In this document: in pieces, positions 16,078 to 24,624 of the stretch
Numbering within the stretch: the stretch's first letter is position 1
Layout of the letters: every line of letters starts with the position of its first letter
Assembly: GCA_022791685.1 (NCBI GenBank)
Contig: JAAVZO010000030.1
Span: 1 to 45,711 of the forward strand
Direction: 5' to 3'
DNA from: Clostridiales bacterium
Lineage (GTDB): Bacteria; Bacillota; Clostridia; Oscillospirales; CAG-272
DNA length: 45,711 bases
Position numbers and translations under genes: made by a program
The notes under the pieces: model-generated
Told to the model about the DNA's origin: nothing
Databases searched by the model: none
Seen by the model: only the letters and a program-made list of their open reading frames with translations

Positions 16078-16104
16078 AATGAAGCGCTTATATTATGCTT
16101 CATT
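16078..16104 (+). promoter_or_regulatory. Leader inverted repeat before the oxidoreductase
   Basis: AATGAAGC (16078-16085) and GCTTCATT (16097-16104) form a perfect 8-bp inverted repeat with an 11-base spacer in the 5' leader. It could be an operator just past the start site or an mRNA hairpin. Confidence 0.45.
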
Positions 16105-16124
16105 AAATTATAGGAGAATTTATT

Positions 16125-17243
16125 ATGGATAAGAAAATTCGCATAGGTATAATCGGAACCGGCGGAATCGCGCACTCGCATATGGGCGCGTATCTGAGAC
16201 GCAATGACATCGAGTTCGTTGCTGGATGTGATATCATTCCGGGCAAGGCTGACGCTTTCTTTAAGGAGTTCGGCGTTGAGGGCGTAAGAACCTACACCTC
16301 GCACGAGGAAATGCTCGATAAGGAGCAGCTCGACGGCGTTTCGGTATGTACCTACAACCGCCAGCACGCTGCACCGACTATCTACGCGCTGAATAAAGGT
16401 ATCAACGTTATTCTCGAGAAGCCCTTCTCGGTAACTCTCGATGAGGCTGTAGAAATGTGCCGCGCTGAAAAGGCGAGCGGCAAGATCTTGACCGTAGGCT
16501 TCCAGCCGCGTTTTGACAAGAATATGCAGCAGATAAAGAAGATCGTTGAATCGGGCGAGCTCGGTAAGGTTTACTACATACAGACCGGAGGCGGTCGCCG
16601 CCGTGGTATTCCAGCAAGCGTTGACAAGACTACATTCATCGAGGACGCGACAGGTGGAGTAGGAGCACTCGGCGATATCGGATGCTATTCGCTCGACATG
16701 GTACTCAACGCTATCGGCTATCCGAAGCCTCTGACTGTCAGCGGATTCAAGACCGATTATTTCGGAACTGACCCTGAGACATATAGATATTCGAGCACTG
16801 ACCCTGAGTACATCGCGTCGAAGTTCGGCGTTGACGATTTCGCGGGCGCATTCATTCGTCTTGAAGGCGGCGTGTTCCTCGATTTCAGAATCGCTTGGGC
16901 AATGAATATCAACACTCCCGGCGACACTATAATTCTCGGAACTAAAGCTGGACTTCGCATTCCGTCCACCGACTGCTGGAACGGTTCGGTCGGCGGTCCG
17001 ATGACTATCTATCGCCAGTGTGCAGGTCAGACCGTTGAAATGCAGATACCGATCCTTAAGGACGCTCCTAACGAAGGCAATCTGTGGGACCGCAAGATCG
17101 GCTCGTTTATAACGGCGATCAAAGAAGGCGGAAGCGCACCTGTTCCGACCAGCCAGATCATCAAGAATCAGGCGATCATCGACGGTATCGTTCGTTCGAG
17201 CGAGCTCGGGCACGAGGTCGAGATCGACATTCCGGAAATATAA
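16125..17243 (+). CDS. Gfo/Idh/MocA-family NAD(P)-dependent oxidoreductase
   Basis: 372 residues. The N-terminal Rossmann domain shows GIIGTGGIAHSH (8-19) for dinucleotide binding and the family EKP motif in VILEKPFSV (about 95-103). The C-terminal alpha/beta domain carries GGVGALGDIGCYSLD, the usual Asp-x-x-x-His region with Cys-Tyr in place of the common His, so catalysis may differ. Members oxidise or reduce sugars, inositols and sugar amides. It is a single gene with its own promoter and a TAGGAG ribosome site. Codon choice is biased toward a smaller set than its neighbours, suggesting good expression. Confidence 0.88.
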   Translation: MDKKIRIGIIGTGGIAHSHMGAYLRRNDIEFVAGCDIIPGKADAFFKEFGVEGVRTYTSHEEMLDKEQLDGVSVCTYNRQHAAPTIYALNKGINVILEKPFSVTLDEAVEMCRAEKASGKILTVGFQPRFDKNMQQIKKIVESGELGKVYYIQTGGGRRRGIPASVDKTTFIEDATGGVGALGDIGCYSLDMVLNAIGYPKPLTVSGFKTDYFGTDPETYRYSSTDPEYIASKFGVDDFAGAFIRLEGGVFLDFRIAWAMNINTPGDTIILGTKAGLRIPSTDCWNGSVGGPMTIYRQCAGQTVEMQIPILKDAPNEGNLWDRKIGSFITAIKEGGSAPVPTSQIIKNQAIIDGIVRSSELGHEVEIDIPEI

Positions 17244-17287
17244 ATATATTTCGATAACTGCAAAATATTATCGAAATAATCGCAATA

Positions 17288-17318
17288 TCGGCTTTTCGGC
17301 AATTTGTCGGGAAGCCGA
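17288..17318 (+). terminator. Hairpin after the oxidoreductase gene
   Basis: TCGGCTT pairs with AAGCCGA and the inner bases continue the stem with G-U pairs. There is no T run, so it may be a weak terminator or a leader hairpin of the next gene, whose ATG at 17341 has no recognisable ribosome site. Confidence 0.4.
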
Positions 17319-17340
17319 ATGCTTTAATAAATCAAATATA

Positions 17341-17964
17341 ATGTCAGTATACTATATGTTCAACAAGCCGAAGGGCTATGTTACAGCGCGGCGTGACGAG
17401 CTGCGTCCGACCGTGATGGACTGGTTTCCGGAGGAATGGCGCGACTTGCTGCATCCTATCGGACGGCTTGACATCGACACTGAGGGACTGCTCATTATCA
17501 CCGACGACGGAAAGCTTGACAATCGCCTAATGCAGCCGAGGCATCATATCGAAAAGCGGTATTTTTTCCGCGCGCTTGGGAAAATTAGTGATGAGGACGC
17601 GCGGCGGCTCGAGTCGGGGATAGAGCTATATCACAGCGACCATGTTGCTTGTAAAGCGAAATACGAGCTCGAGGGCTACTATAAGCTGCGCGACGTGTCG
17701 GAGTATATCCCACAAAAGCACCGTTCGAAGTGGCTGAAAAATCCCGACGGCGACGTGACTGCCGGATATCTTACGATAACTGAGGGAAAGAAACATCAGG
17801 TAAAGCTGATGATAAAGTCGGTCGGTTGTCGGGTATTTACGCTGAAACGAGTGCGGCTTGGAGAGCTTTGGCTTGACGAATCATTGCAGCCGGGCGAGTG
17901 GCGGGAGATGACGGTGGACGAGCTGCGGCTGTTATGCGGAGAGGACTATCCGCCGAAAATTTAA
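17341..17964 (+). CDS. RsuA/RluB-type pseudouridine synthase lacking the S4 domain
   Basis: 207 residues. The catalytic motif GRLDIDTEGLLIITDDG (41-57) has Asp44; FNKPKGYVTA (7-16) is the family N-terminal strand; KKHQVKLM and V.TLKRVRLG complete the fold. The enzyme isomerises uridine in rRNA. Usual members carry about 60 residues of S4 RNA-binding domain before FNKPKG; here the protein starts almost at that strand, so it must bind RNA without S4, and the target may not be position 516. No clear ribosome site. The M18 peptidase starts 20 bases later and is likely co-transcribed. Confidence 0.88.
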   Translation: MSVYYMFNKPKGYVTARRDELRPTVMDWFPEEWRDLLHPIGRLDIDTEGLLIITDDGKLDNRLMQPRHHIEKRYFFRALGKISDEDARRLESGIELYHSDHVACKAKYELEGYYKLRDVSEYIPQKHRSKWLKNPDGDVTAGYLTITEGKKHQVKLMIKSVGCRVFTLKRVRLGELWLDESLQPGEWREMTVDELRLLCGEDYPPKI

Positions 17965-17984
17965 ATTGAGAGGGAGAACGTGAA

Positions 17985-19295
17985 ATGGAACTAAATAAAG
18001 CAACATCAGGACTGCTCGAATTCATAAATAAGAGCCCGAGCAGCTTTCATGCAATTAAAAATATAAAAGATACGCTGAATAATGCAGGATATACCGAGCT
18101 TTTTGAGTCCGACAAATGGGTATGCCAGCCCGGCGGAAAGTACTACGTCACGCGCAATTCGTCGTCGATAATCGCGTTCCGTGTGCCGGAAGAATTCCAC
18201 GGCGGCTTCATGATAACTGCGTCGCACTCTGACTCGCCGACCTTCAAGGTTAAGTCTAACGCTGAGATGGACGGTCCGGAAAACTATGTCCGTATCAACA
18301 CCGAGCGTTACGGCGGTATGATACTCGATTCGTGGTTCGACCGTCCGCTGTCGGTAGCCGGACGTGTGATTGTACGCGACGGTGATGGCGGGCTTGCGTC
18401 GAAGCTTGTCTACGTTGACCGCGATCTGCTGATGATCCCGCACGTCGCAGTCCATATGCTCAACCCGAATAACGGCATGACCTACAATCCCGCGTCCGAC
18501 CTTGTACCGCTCTACGCGCTGTCGAATGCGAAGGGAAGCTTCATTAAGGTTGTCGCTGAGGCTGCCGGAGTAGACCCGAGCGACATTTTGGAGCATGAAT
18601 TATACCTTGTCAACCGTCAGCCGCAGTCGGTATGGGGCGCGGAGAATGAGTTCATCTCGTCTCCGAAGTTAGACGACTTGCAGTGCGCATATTCATCGTT
18701 CGCTTCATTTATCGAATCAAATACGGGCAGCTCGATACCGGTACTATATATCTCCGACAATGAGGAAGTTGGCTGTGTAACTAAGCAGGGCGCGGGTTCG
18801 ACCTTCCTGTACGACACGCTGACCCGCATCAATGCAGCGCTTGGAGGTACGCCGGAGGATTATCTGCGCCTTATCGCGTCGTCAATGCTGCTTTCAGCCG
18901 ACAATGCGCACGCCGTTCACCCGAACCACGCTGAGCTCGCCGACCCGACTCACCGTCCGCGTATCAACGGCGGCATAGTGATGAAGTACAGCGCGGCACA
19001 GCTCTATATGACCGACGCAATTTCAGCTGCTTTGTTCGACGAGATTTGTCGTATCGCCGACGTACCGCTGCAAAAGTTCTTCAACCGTTCAGATATCCGC
19101 GGCGGCTCGACGCTTGGCGTTGCCTCAACGAGACAGGTAGCAATTAACACGGTCGACATCGGTATCGCGCAGTTCGCTATGCACTCGTCATACGAGACCG
19201 CCGGTTCGCTCGACACCGAATATATGGTGCGTGCGATGAAGGTGTTCTACGAATCGACACTCGAAATGCGCGGTGATTCGATTAAATTGAAATAG
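17985..19295 (+). CDS. apeB: M18-family aminopeptidase
   Basis: 436 residues, normal length for M18 (aspartyl aminopeptidase or ApeB). Zinc and catalytic regions are ASHSDSPTFKVK (His81, Asp83), a central DNEEVGC, SADNAHAVHPNH and a late His in AMHSSYET. The family removes N-terminal, often acidic, residues as a dodecamer in the cytoplasm. A GAGGGAG ribosome site lies 8 bases before the ATG. A strong terminator follows. Confidence 0.93.
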   Translation: MELNKATSGLLEFINKSPSSFHAIKNIKDTLNNAGYTELFESDKWVCQPGGKYYVTRNSSSIIAFRVPEEFHGGFMITASHSDSPTFKVKSNAEMDGPENYVRINTERYGGMILDSWFDRPLSVAGRVIVRDGDGGLASKLVYVDRDLLMIPHVAVHMLNPNNGMTYNPASDLVPLYALSNAKGSFIKVVAEAAGVDPSDILEHELYLVNRQPQSVWGAENEFISSPKLDDLQCAYSSFASFIESNTGSSIPVLYISDNEEVGCVTKQGAGSTFLYDTLTRINAALGGTPEDYLRLIASSMLLSADNAHAVHPNHAELADPTHRPRINGGIVMKYSAAQLYMTDAISAALFDEICRIADVPLQKFFNRSDIRGGSTLGVASTRQVAINTVDIGIAQFAMHSSYETAGSLDTEYMVRAMKVFYESTLEMRGDSIKLK

Positions 19296-19304
19296 ACCGA
19301 ATAC

Positions 19305-19335
19305 AAAAAAACAGCCGGATTCCGGCTGTTTTTAA
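19305..19335. terminator. Bidirectional terminator
   Basis: AAAAACAGCCGG-ATT-CCGGCTGTTTTT, with A run before and T run after, lies between two convergent genes and suits both strands. Confidence 0.9.
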
Positions 19336-19337
19336 TT

Positions 19338-21038
19338 TTATGCGATTGTGATTTTCAGTGAAGCTTTGCCGTCGCATTCTATCTCGACCGGAAGATATTC
19401 AAATCCACCGACTTGATTGAAAATGCGCGCATTTACATCGACATTCAGCGGCGAGTCAGCGCGAAGCGTTAATTTATCGCCGACAAACAATACGTTTCCG
19501 TCGATCACTGCTGGAGTACTCTTATTGCAGATTATCGGCAGTGCAAATATCGCAGCGATGTCGGTCTGCACGTCGATTTTCAGTGCTGATTCTCCGAATG
19601 AATAGCATACTTTCCAGCCATCCCCCGACGCTGTTACGCTGATATCAAAGCCGTCGATACTGTATTCGAGCTTGGCATTTCTATCGCGGATGGTCGGTAT
19701 TCCGTTTATAATGAGACGCGGTGTCATGCAAGGCGAGTCGTCGGCGTGGCGCAGATACTGCATATTCAGCGGCTCTGACGGAATATATTTATCCATAGTA
19801 GCAGCACATACTGGGCCGTAATCGCCGTTCCAGAGCAGCGTCATAGAGCCGCCGGCGTTGTCTGCACCTGAATAGAACACCAAATCACACGCCGAAAATG
19901 TAGCGCGCCAAGCGTAGGTCGACACGAGCAGCAGATTTCCATTTTGATATTCGCGTACTCCGAAGGCTTCCTCGCATGGAAGCAGCGAAAAATCTACGTC
20001 TACGAGCTCGGGTATGTCCTCGTTTACGAGTGACGCTAACGCTTTTGCGTGGCAGAATGAGTGGTGCAGACATGTCGGCTCGCCTGCGTCGTGTGCCATT
20101 GGCAGACCTAATAGACCATCGTGTGTGCAGCGCTCGTACATATCAAGCACGCGCTTGCAGGTCTTGGCATATGCGTAATTGTCCATCACCAGCGCGAGCG
20201 CCTCGATCACGCCGTCTGATGTTCGGCTGCCCCAGTATGTCCATTTGTTGTGACGGCTGCCCCAACTGTTGTCAATCGCGCCGTCTGGAAGCATAAAATA
20301 TAAGTGGTCATACAAACGTGCTTTGTAGAATTCTAACTTTTCAGTGTCGCCGACCGCAATTGAATGGCGCAGCAGCAATGGGAGCGACTCCTCTAAATTG
20401 TAGCCCATGTCGATAGCTCGGCAGCCCTTGTCGCTGAGCACGTCGATTGGGTGTCCCTCTCCAAAGAAGAGCCCTTGTTCGTCGAAATGCTTGCGGCATA
20501 TCGCTTCCCATTCGTTCGCTTTGTCAAGATATCGCTGCTCTCCGGTAATCTGCCACGCAATCGCGAGTACAGCTGCCGCGCCGGCGTAGTAGTTGATGAC
20601 TGGATCAAAGCTCTCCATTTTATCGTAACAGAAGTTGGCAAGGCGGATAAATATTGTATTCCATTTTTCCGCAAGCGGTTTCGGAAGCTTGTCTTTAAAG
20701 TGAATCAGCGTTTCGGCAATGCCGATCGCAGCGAATGCACTTATACATTTCCAGTTGTTTCCGGCATCATTGCGCCAGCTTCCGTCGGGGCGCTTTAGAT
20801 TAAATTCTGTCCAGTCGACGAGTCGTTCGGCGGCGGTCAGGTAACGTTCATCTCCGGTGTGTGCCCATAGCGTAGTCAGCGGATAGGCGAGGTCAGCGAT
20901 ACGTCCGTGAACGACGTGGCAGGCGGGGCAGAGCAGCGCGCCGTCGGTGTAGGGAGTATCGGACTTTACCTCATATTTGAGCAGTGTGTCGCACCAGAGC
21001 TTCATCAACTCAAATGCGCGGGATTGGATCGCGGTCAT
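19338..21038 (-). CDS. Possible (alpha/alpha)-barrel carbohydrate-active enzyme, family unclear
   Basis: 566 residues, cytoplasmic, no signal peptide. The first 350 or so residues are helical pairs with repeated words such as TGDERYLTAAERLVDWTEFNL and TGEQRYLDKANEWEAI, the pattern of (alpha/alpha)6 toroids found in many glycosidases and polysaccharide lyases. NSWGSRHNKWTYWGSRTSDG (about 253-272) looks like an active-site loop. The last 200 residues are beta rich, as in lyases with a trailing beta domain. I cannot assign a GH or PL family; uronic acid-related or heparinase-like enzymes are possible. It faces the DUF3737 gene from abutting divergent promoters. Confidence 0.65.
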   Translation of the reverse strand: MTAIQSRAFELMKLWCDTLLKYEVKSDTPYTDGALLCPACHVVHGRIADLAYPLTTLWAHTGDERYLTAAERLVDWTEFNLKRPDGSWRNDAGNNWKCISAFAAIGIAETLIHFKDKLPKPLAEKWNTIFIRLANFCYDKMESFDPVINYYAGAAAVLAIAWQITGEQRYLDKANEWEAICRKHFDEQGLFFGEGHPIDVLSDKGCRAIDMGYNLEESLPLLLRHSIAVGDTEKLEFYKARLYDHLYFMLPDGAIDNSWGSRHNKWTYWGSRTSDGVIEALALVMDNYAYAKTCKRVLDMYERCTHDGLLGLPMAHDAGEPTCLHHSFCHAKALASLVNEDIPELVDVDFSLLPCEEAFGVREYQNGNLLLVSTYAWRATFSACDLVFYSGADNAGGSMTLLWNGDYGPVCAATMDKYIPSEPLNMQYLRHADDSPCMTPRLIINGIPTIRDRNAKLEYSIDGFDISVTASGDGWKVCYSFGESALKIDVQTDIAAIFALPIICNKSTPAVIDGNVLFVGDKLTLRADSPLNVDVNARIFNQVGGFEYLPVEIECDGKASLKITIA

Positions 21039-21072
21039 GATATACCACCTTTCATTAGTTCGTGTTAATTAT

Positions 21073-21101
21073 ATTATACTTCATTATTTACAGAATGTCA
21101 A
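21073..21101 (-). promoter_or_regulatory. Consensus promoter of the alpha/alpha-barrel gene
   Basis: Minus strand TTGACA (21096-21101), 17-bp spacer, TATAAT (21073-21078). Its -35 hexamer ends exactly where the plus-strand -35 hexamer begins. Confidence 0.85.
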
Positions 21102-21130
21102 TTGAAAAATGGGAAAAAATATTGTATAAT
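21102..21130 (+). promoter_or_regulatory. Promoter of the DUF3737 gene
   Basis: TTGAAA (21102-21107), 17-bp spacer, TATAAT (21125-21130), 54 bases before the ATG. It abuts the divergent promoter, so one bound protein could affect both genes. Confidence 0.82.
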
Positions 21131-21184
21131 CTTGATATAGGAGTATTTTAGTATAATTTAAATTTTGATAGTGAGGTAAGAAAA

Positions 21185-22036
21185 ATGAGCAATATAATTT
21201 CTGGAAAAACATATGATGAAGAGCGCGCACTATATGCACTTGACGGCGCGACTGTAGATGGATGTACATTTTCGGGTCCGGCTGACGGTGAGTCGGCGCT
21301 GAAGGAGTCGCGCAATGTTGATGTCAAAAATTGTAAATTTGAATTGCGTTATCCGCTCTGGCACTCGCACAATTTTAAGCTGTCGGATTCGTCAATGAGC
21401 GAGACCTGCCGTGCGCCGCTGTGGTATTCATGTGACGGAAAAATCAGCGGAATGAAGATAACCGGAGTCAAATGTCTGCGTGAGTGTGACCGCATAGAGC
21501 TCGTTAAAAGCAGTGCAGTATCGCCTGAATTTGGATGGCGCTGCCGTGATATCAAAATCGACGACTGCGACTTTGAGTCTGAGTACATATTTTTCGAGAG
21601 CAGTAATATTGATGTTCATGACCTAAGACTAAAGGGCAAGTATTCGTTCCAGTATACTAAAAATGTGACAATTGCCGACTCGGACTTCAACACGAAGGAT
21701 TCATTCTGGCACGCTGAGAACGTCCGGATCGAGAATTCAACGATACGCGGCGAGTATTTCGGATGGTATTCCGATGGTCTGACGCTCGTCAACTGCAAGA
21801 TCATCGGCACGCAGCCATTCTGCTACTGTAAGAACCTGCGCCTTGAGAACTGCACGCTCGAGGAGTGCGACCTTGCGTTCGAATATTCGGACGTTGAAGC
21901 TGACGTAAAGAGCCACATCGTGTCGGTCAAGAATCCGAAGTCGGGACATATTGTCGCCGATTCGATAGGCGAGATCATCCGCGGTAATAATGTATATCCG
22001 TGCGATTGCGAGATCGTAATACGCGCAAACGCGTAA
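21185..22036 (+). CDS. DUF3737 beta-helix protein
   Basis: 283 residues. Short repeats of the form x-NC-x-F/L-x (VDGCTFSG, VKNCKFELR, IDDCDFESEY, IADSDFNTKD, LVNCKIIGTQ, LENCTLEECD) recur about every 20 residues, giving a right-handed parallel beta-helix. This and the YPLWHSHNF and FGWYSDGL words match DUF3737, common in gut Firmicutes and with no assigned function. No signal peptide. Gene is single with its own promoter; a GAGGTAAG ribosome site precedes the ATG. Confidence 0.85.
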   Translation: MSNIISGKTYDEERALYALDGATVDGCTFSGPADGESALKESRNVDVKNCKFELRYPLWHSHNFKLSDSSMSETCRAPLWYSCDGKISGMKITGVKCLRECDRIELVKSSAVSPEFGWRCRDIKIDDCDFESEYIFFESSNIDVHDLRLKGKYSFQYTKNVTIADSDFNTKDSFWHAENVRIENSTIRGEYFGWYSDGLTLVNCKIIGTQPFCYCKNLRLENCTLEECDLAFEYSDVEADVKSHIVSVKNPKSGHIVADSIGEIIRGNNVYPCDCEIVIRANA

Positions 22037-22062
22037 TACGTGAAGCGTAATTCATATAAAAT

Positions 22063-22091
22063 AAACAGGACGCTGTTCAGCGTCCTGTTTT
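22063..22091. terminator. Bidirectional terminator
   Basis: AAACAGGACGCT-GTTC-AGCGTCCTGTTT, a perfect 12-bp stem with T run, between convergent genes. Confidence 0.92.
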
Positions 22092-22092
22092 G

Positions 22093-22827
22093 CTAATTGC
22101 TTTTTCTTTCACTCAGCACACCATTATCCATAGTGTAAATCCTGTCAGCACGCTCGGCGAGCTTCTGGTCGTGGGTAACAAGCACTAACGTTTGATTCAG
22201 TTCGGCGCGGGTCGCGAGCAGCAGCTCGATGAGCTCGTGCGCTGATTCCGCGTCGAGGTTGCCGGTCGGTTCATCGGCGAATAGAATGTCCGGTTTATTT
22301 ATGAGCGCGCGTGCCGCTGCGACTCGCTGCTGTTGACCGCCTGACAGCTCTGACGGCAGATGGTGCAGTCGGTCATTGATTTTCAACAGCTTCGTCAACT
22401 CGTCGAAGTAGTACGGGTAATGTGTGCTTCCAGCGATTTTCTGCGGCATGAGTATATTTTCCTTTGCAGTCAGTACTGGAAGCAGGTTGAAGGTCTGGAA
22501 TATAAAGCCTATCCGTTTGTTTCGGAAGTCAGAGAATTCGTCATCGTCCATGTCATATATATCGCGCCCGCCGATGTATACGCGTCCGGCGGTAGGCTGG
22601 TCGAGTCCGGCAGCCAATTGAAGCAGTGTAGATTTGCCGGAGCCTGACGCGCCGACTATCGACACAAACTCGCCGCGCCTCACTGTGAGGTACGCACCGT
22701 CGACCGCTTTTATGTGATGATCACCCTGAAAATATGTCTTAGTCAACGCCTGAGTGACAAGCACATTCTCCGCTGGGATTCCGGTTGGCTGACTGAACGC
22801 GTGCTTTTTCTTTTTAAAGATACTCAT
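22093..22827 (-). CDS. ABC transporter ATP-binding protein, MacB/LolD type
   Basis: 244 residues. Walker A GASGSGKST (59-67), Q-loop FQTFNLLP, signature LSGGQQQR (161-168), Walker B ILFADEP (181-187) and the H-loop VTHD are all intact. The sequence matches ATPases that pair with FtsX-type permeases. It starts one base after the permease gene ends, so the pair is one operon and one complex. The roughly 20-residue N-terminal extension before the core is unremarkable. Confidence 0.95.
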   Translation of the reverse strand: MSIFKKKKHAFSQPTGIPAENVLVTQALTKTYFQGDHHIKAVDGAYLTVRRGEFVSIVGASGSGKSTLLQLAAGLDQPTAGRVYIGGRDIYDMDDDEFSDFRNKRIGFIFQTFNLLPVLTAKENILMPQKIAGSTHYPYYFDELTKLLKINDRLHHLPSELSGGQQQRVAAARALINKPDILFADEPTGNLDAESAHELIELLLATRAELNQTLVLVTHDQKLAERADRIYTMDNGVLSERKSN

Positions 22828-22828
22828 G

Positions 22829-24475
22829 CTATACCTCCTTTATCTCATCAAGCTGTTTCTTGTTTGGCTTCTTCGGTGTTATACCGCGGATGCCGTCCAT
22901 TATTGAACGTCTGTTAAAAGTGTGCAGCGACAGCGCACCTCCGAGCACGATTGGCGGGATAACTAACATAAACAGGGCGAGCGCCGCCGTGATTATCACT
23001 CCGATTTCCGGTGGTTCAGTGCCCGGAACGGTGTAGGTAACGCTGTTTAGTTCACTGAATATCAGCACGGAAAGCGGCACTATCAACAGGATTTGTACAA
23101 TCAGCGGTGTGAATACCATCGAGCGAACTGTGCGCTTTTTCATTCCGAGCGAGCGCATGATCCCGAGCTCATGGTGTCGGTCATCGGCATTCGAGCGCGT
23201 CGAGATGTAGATTACGATCATCGACGTGATGAAAATTATCACCGCTTGGAAAATATAGTAGTATCCCTCTGCCAGCATTTCCTGAGTACTGCCTGGGAGT
23301 GTAGAAAATACAGACTGCATTATATAGTAATATGGCAGCGGCAGCATTATCACCATGACGGCGACAGACAGAATGAAGCTTATACGTGTGCGGCTGAGGT
23401 GCAAGCGGCTGTAGATACTGCTGCTCTTTGCGCGCTCGAAGCGGGTCGAGGTCTTGGCAACGAACGAAACCTTGTAATCGTCAGCTCCGCGCAGCATATC
23501 CATGATGTCGCGGTTTCGGTTGAAATAGCAGACAAGCAGACAGCCGATCAGCGATACGATCGTCATCAGTATAGATACAAACACGATCACTGGCACTGGA
23601 ATCGAATCGAGCAGTGTTCGGTAAGTGCTGTCGGCTTTCAGTAGGTCACGGCTGATCAGCGAGTAGAGCTTTACAATAAGTATCGCCGCGATAGTGCCGA
23701 CCGGAATCGACGCTATGCTGATTAGAAGATTGTCGAAGCAGTTGATCGCGATAATTTGCTTTTTCTTCATTCCAAGCGAGCGAAGCGAACCGAATTCGCG
23801 CAGCAGCGACTTGTAGCGCTCAGCGGTAAGTATCATCATGGCTGAACCGAGAAACATCTCGAACAGCGTCATCATCAATAGAAATTCAGGGCGGATTATA
23901 TATGAGTTTACGGTCAGCGAGCAGAAGCTGCGGTTCTTCACTCTGTCCATCAGCAGATCAATTTTCGCACTGTTTGCAGCGTGCCAGCCTATCGTGTATC
24001 CGGTCGGAAGCAATGTGCTTTCCGGCGCGCCTGCCCATTCATTCTGTATCATTTTAAGGTAATAAGCATATAGTCGTTCGTAATTGTCCGCATAGTTTTT
24101 TCGCGACCATATATCGAATTCATCAAATATATCGTATGCGTGCCGCGTCATTCGAAGCACCTCGTCCCATGTCACACGTACGCAGAAATAGTTATAGGTA
24201 ACGTTTCCATATTTATCGTAGTGATATTTGTCGTACCAAGCTTGGACCCACGGCTGACGCTTGATGTACTCCTTTTCACTTTCCCTCAAATCATATATCG
24301 AAAAATGATAGTTATCCTCGTTATCCGGCATGACCTGTGCGCGCCAGTCAGCGTCGAGCGACAGCAGCATCATGATAAGTATCGTAAGTACCGACGCTGC
24401 CACTGCGACCATTGCAATGAACCGTTTCGGTCGACGACGAATTTCACTGAGGGCATAGAAAAATGAAACCTTCAT
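22829..24475 (-). CDS. ABC transporter permease with two FtsX domains
   Basis: 548 residues. One helix at about 18-40, a roughly 160-residue outside domain, then two FtsX units, each marked by an almost identical word before a helix (FGSLRSLGMKKKQI near 235 and LGIMRSLGMKKRTV near 445). This architecture is used by Gram-positive transporters that export or sense lipids and peptide antibiotics (MacB-like mechanotransmission). No cognate accessory protein is encoded next to it. An AAAGGAG ribosome site precedes the ATG and the operon sits behind a palindrome-covered promoter. Role in antimicrobial response is inference. Confidence 0.9.
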   Translation of the reverse strand: MKVSFFYALSEIRRRPKRFIAMVAVAASVLTILIMMLLSLDADWRAQVMPDNEDNYHFSIYDLRESEKEYIKRQPWVQAWYDKYHYDKYGNVTYNYFCVRVTWDEVLRMTRHAYDIFDEFDIWSRKNYADNYERLYAYYLKMIQNEWAGAPESTLLPTGYTIGWHAANSAKIDLLMDRVKNRSFCSLTVNSYIIRPEFLLMMTLFEMFLGSAMMILTAERYKSLLREFGSLRSLGMKKKQIIAINCFDNLLISIASIPVGTIAAILIVKLYSLISRDLLKADSTYRTLLDSIPVPVIVFVSILMTIVSLIGCLLVCYFNRNRDIMDMLRGADDYKVSFVAKTSTRFERAKSSSIYSRLHLSRTRISFILSVAVMVIMLPLPYYYIMQSVFSTLPGSTQEMLAEGYYYIFQAVIIFITSMIVIYISTRSNADDRHHELGIMRSLGMKKRTVRSMVFTPLIVQILLIVPLSVLIFSELNSVTYTVPGTEPPEIGVIITAALALFMLVIPPIVLGGALSLHTFNRRSIMDGIRGITPKKPNKKQLDEIKEV

Positions 24476-24505
24476 AAGCTGTACTCCTTTATTAGACTTA
24501 ATAAA

Positions 24506-24543
24506 CCATCCCTGATACTATAATTATAGCATATCAGGGATGG
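24506..24543. promoter_or_regulatory. 38-bp palindrome over the ABC operon promoter (candidate operator)
   Basis: CCATCCCTGATA (24506-24517) and TATCAGGGATGG (24532-24543) are perfect 12-bp inverted arms. The 14 bases between them contain a second perfect palindrome, CTATAATTATAG, which includes the -10 element. A dimeric repressor bound here would block RNA polymerase. Alternatively the transcribed half forms no stable RNA hairpin, because only one arm is transcribed, which favours a DNA operator. Confidence 0.75.
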
Positions 24544-24551
24544 CTTGTCAA
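24523..24551 (-). promoter_or_regulatory. Consensus promoter of the FtsX/ABC operon
   Basis: Minus strand TTGACA (24546-24551), 17-bp spacer, TATAAT (24523-24528), 48 bases before the permease ATG. Confidence 0.88.
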
Positions 24552-24624
24552 TATAAGAAATAAAAATAGCATATTACACTAAAATATAGTGTGCAGATTG
24601 TACATTTCGCCGATTGTAAAACTG

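Noticed and set aside
16065..17213. 382-codon antisense frame opposite the oxidoreductase
   Set aside because: It mirrors the codon pattern of the strong sense gene, has no ribosome site and no family resemblance.
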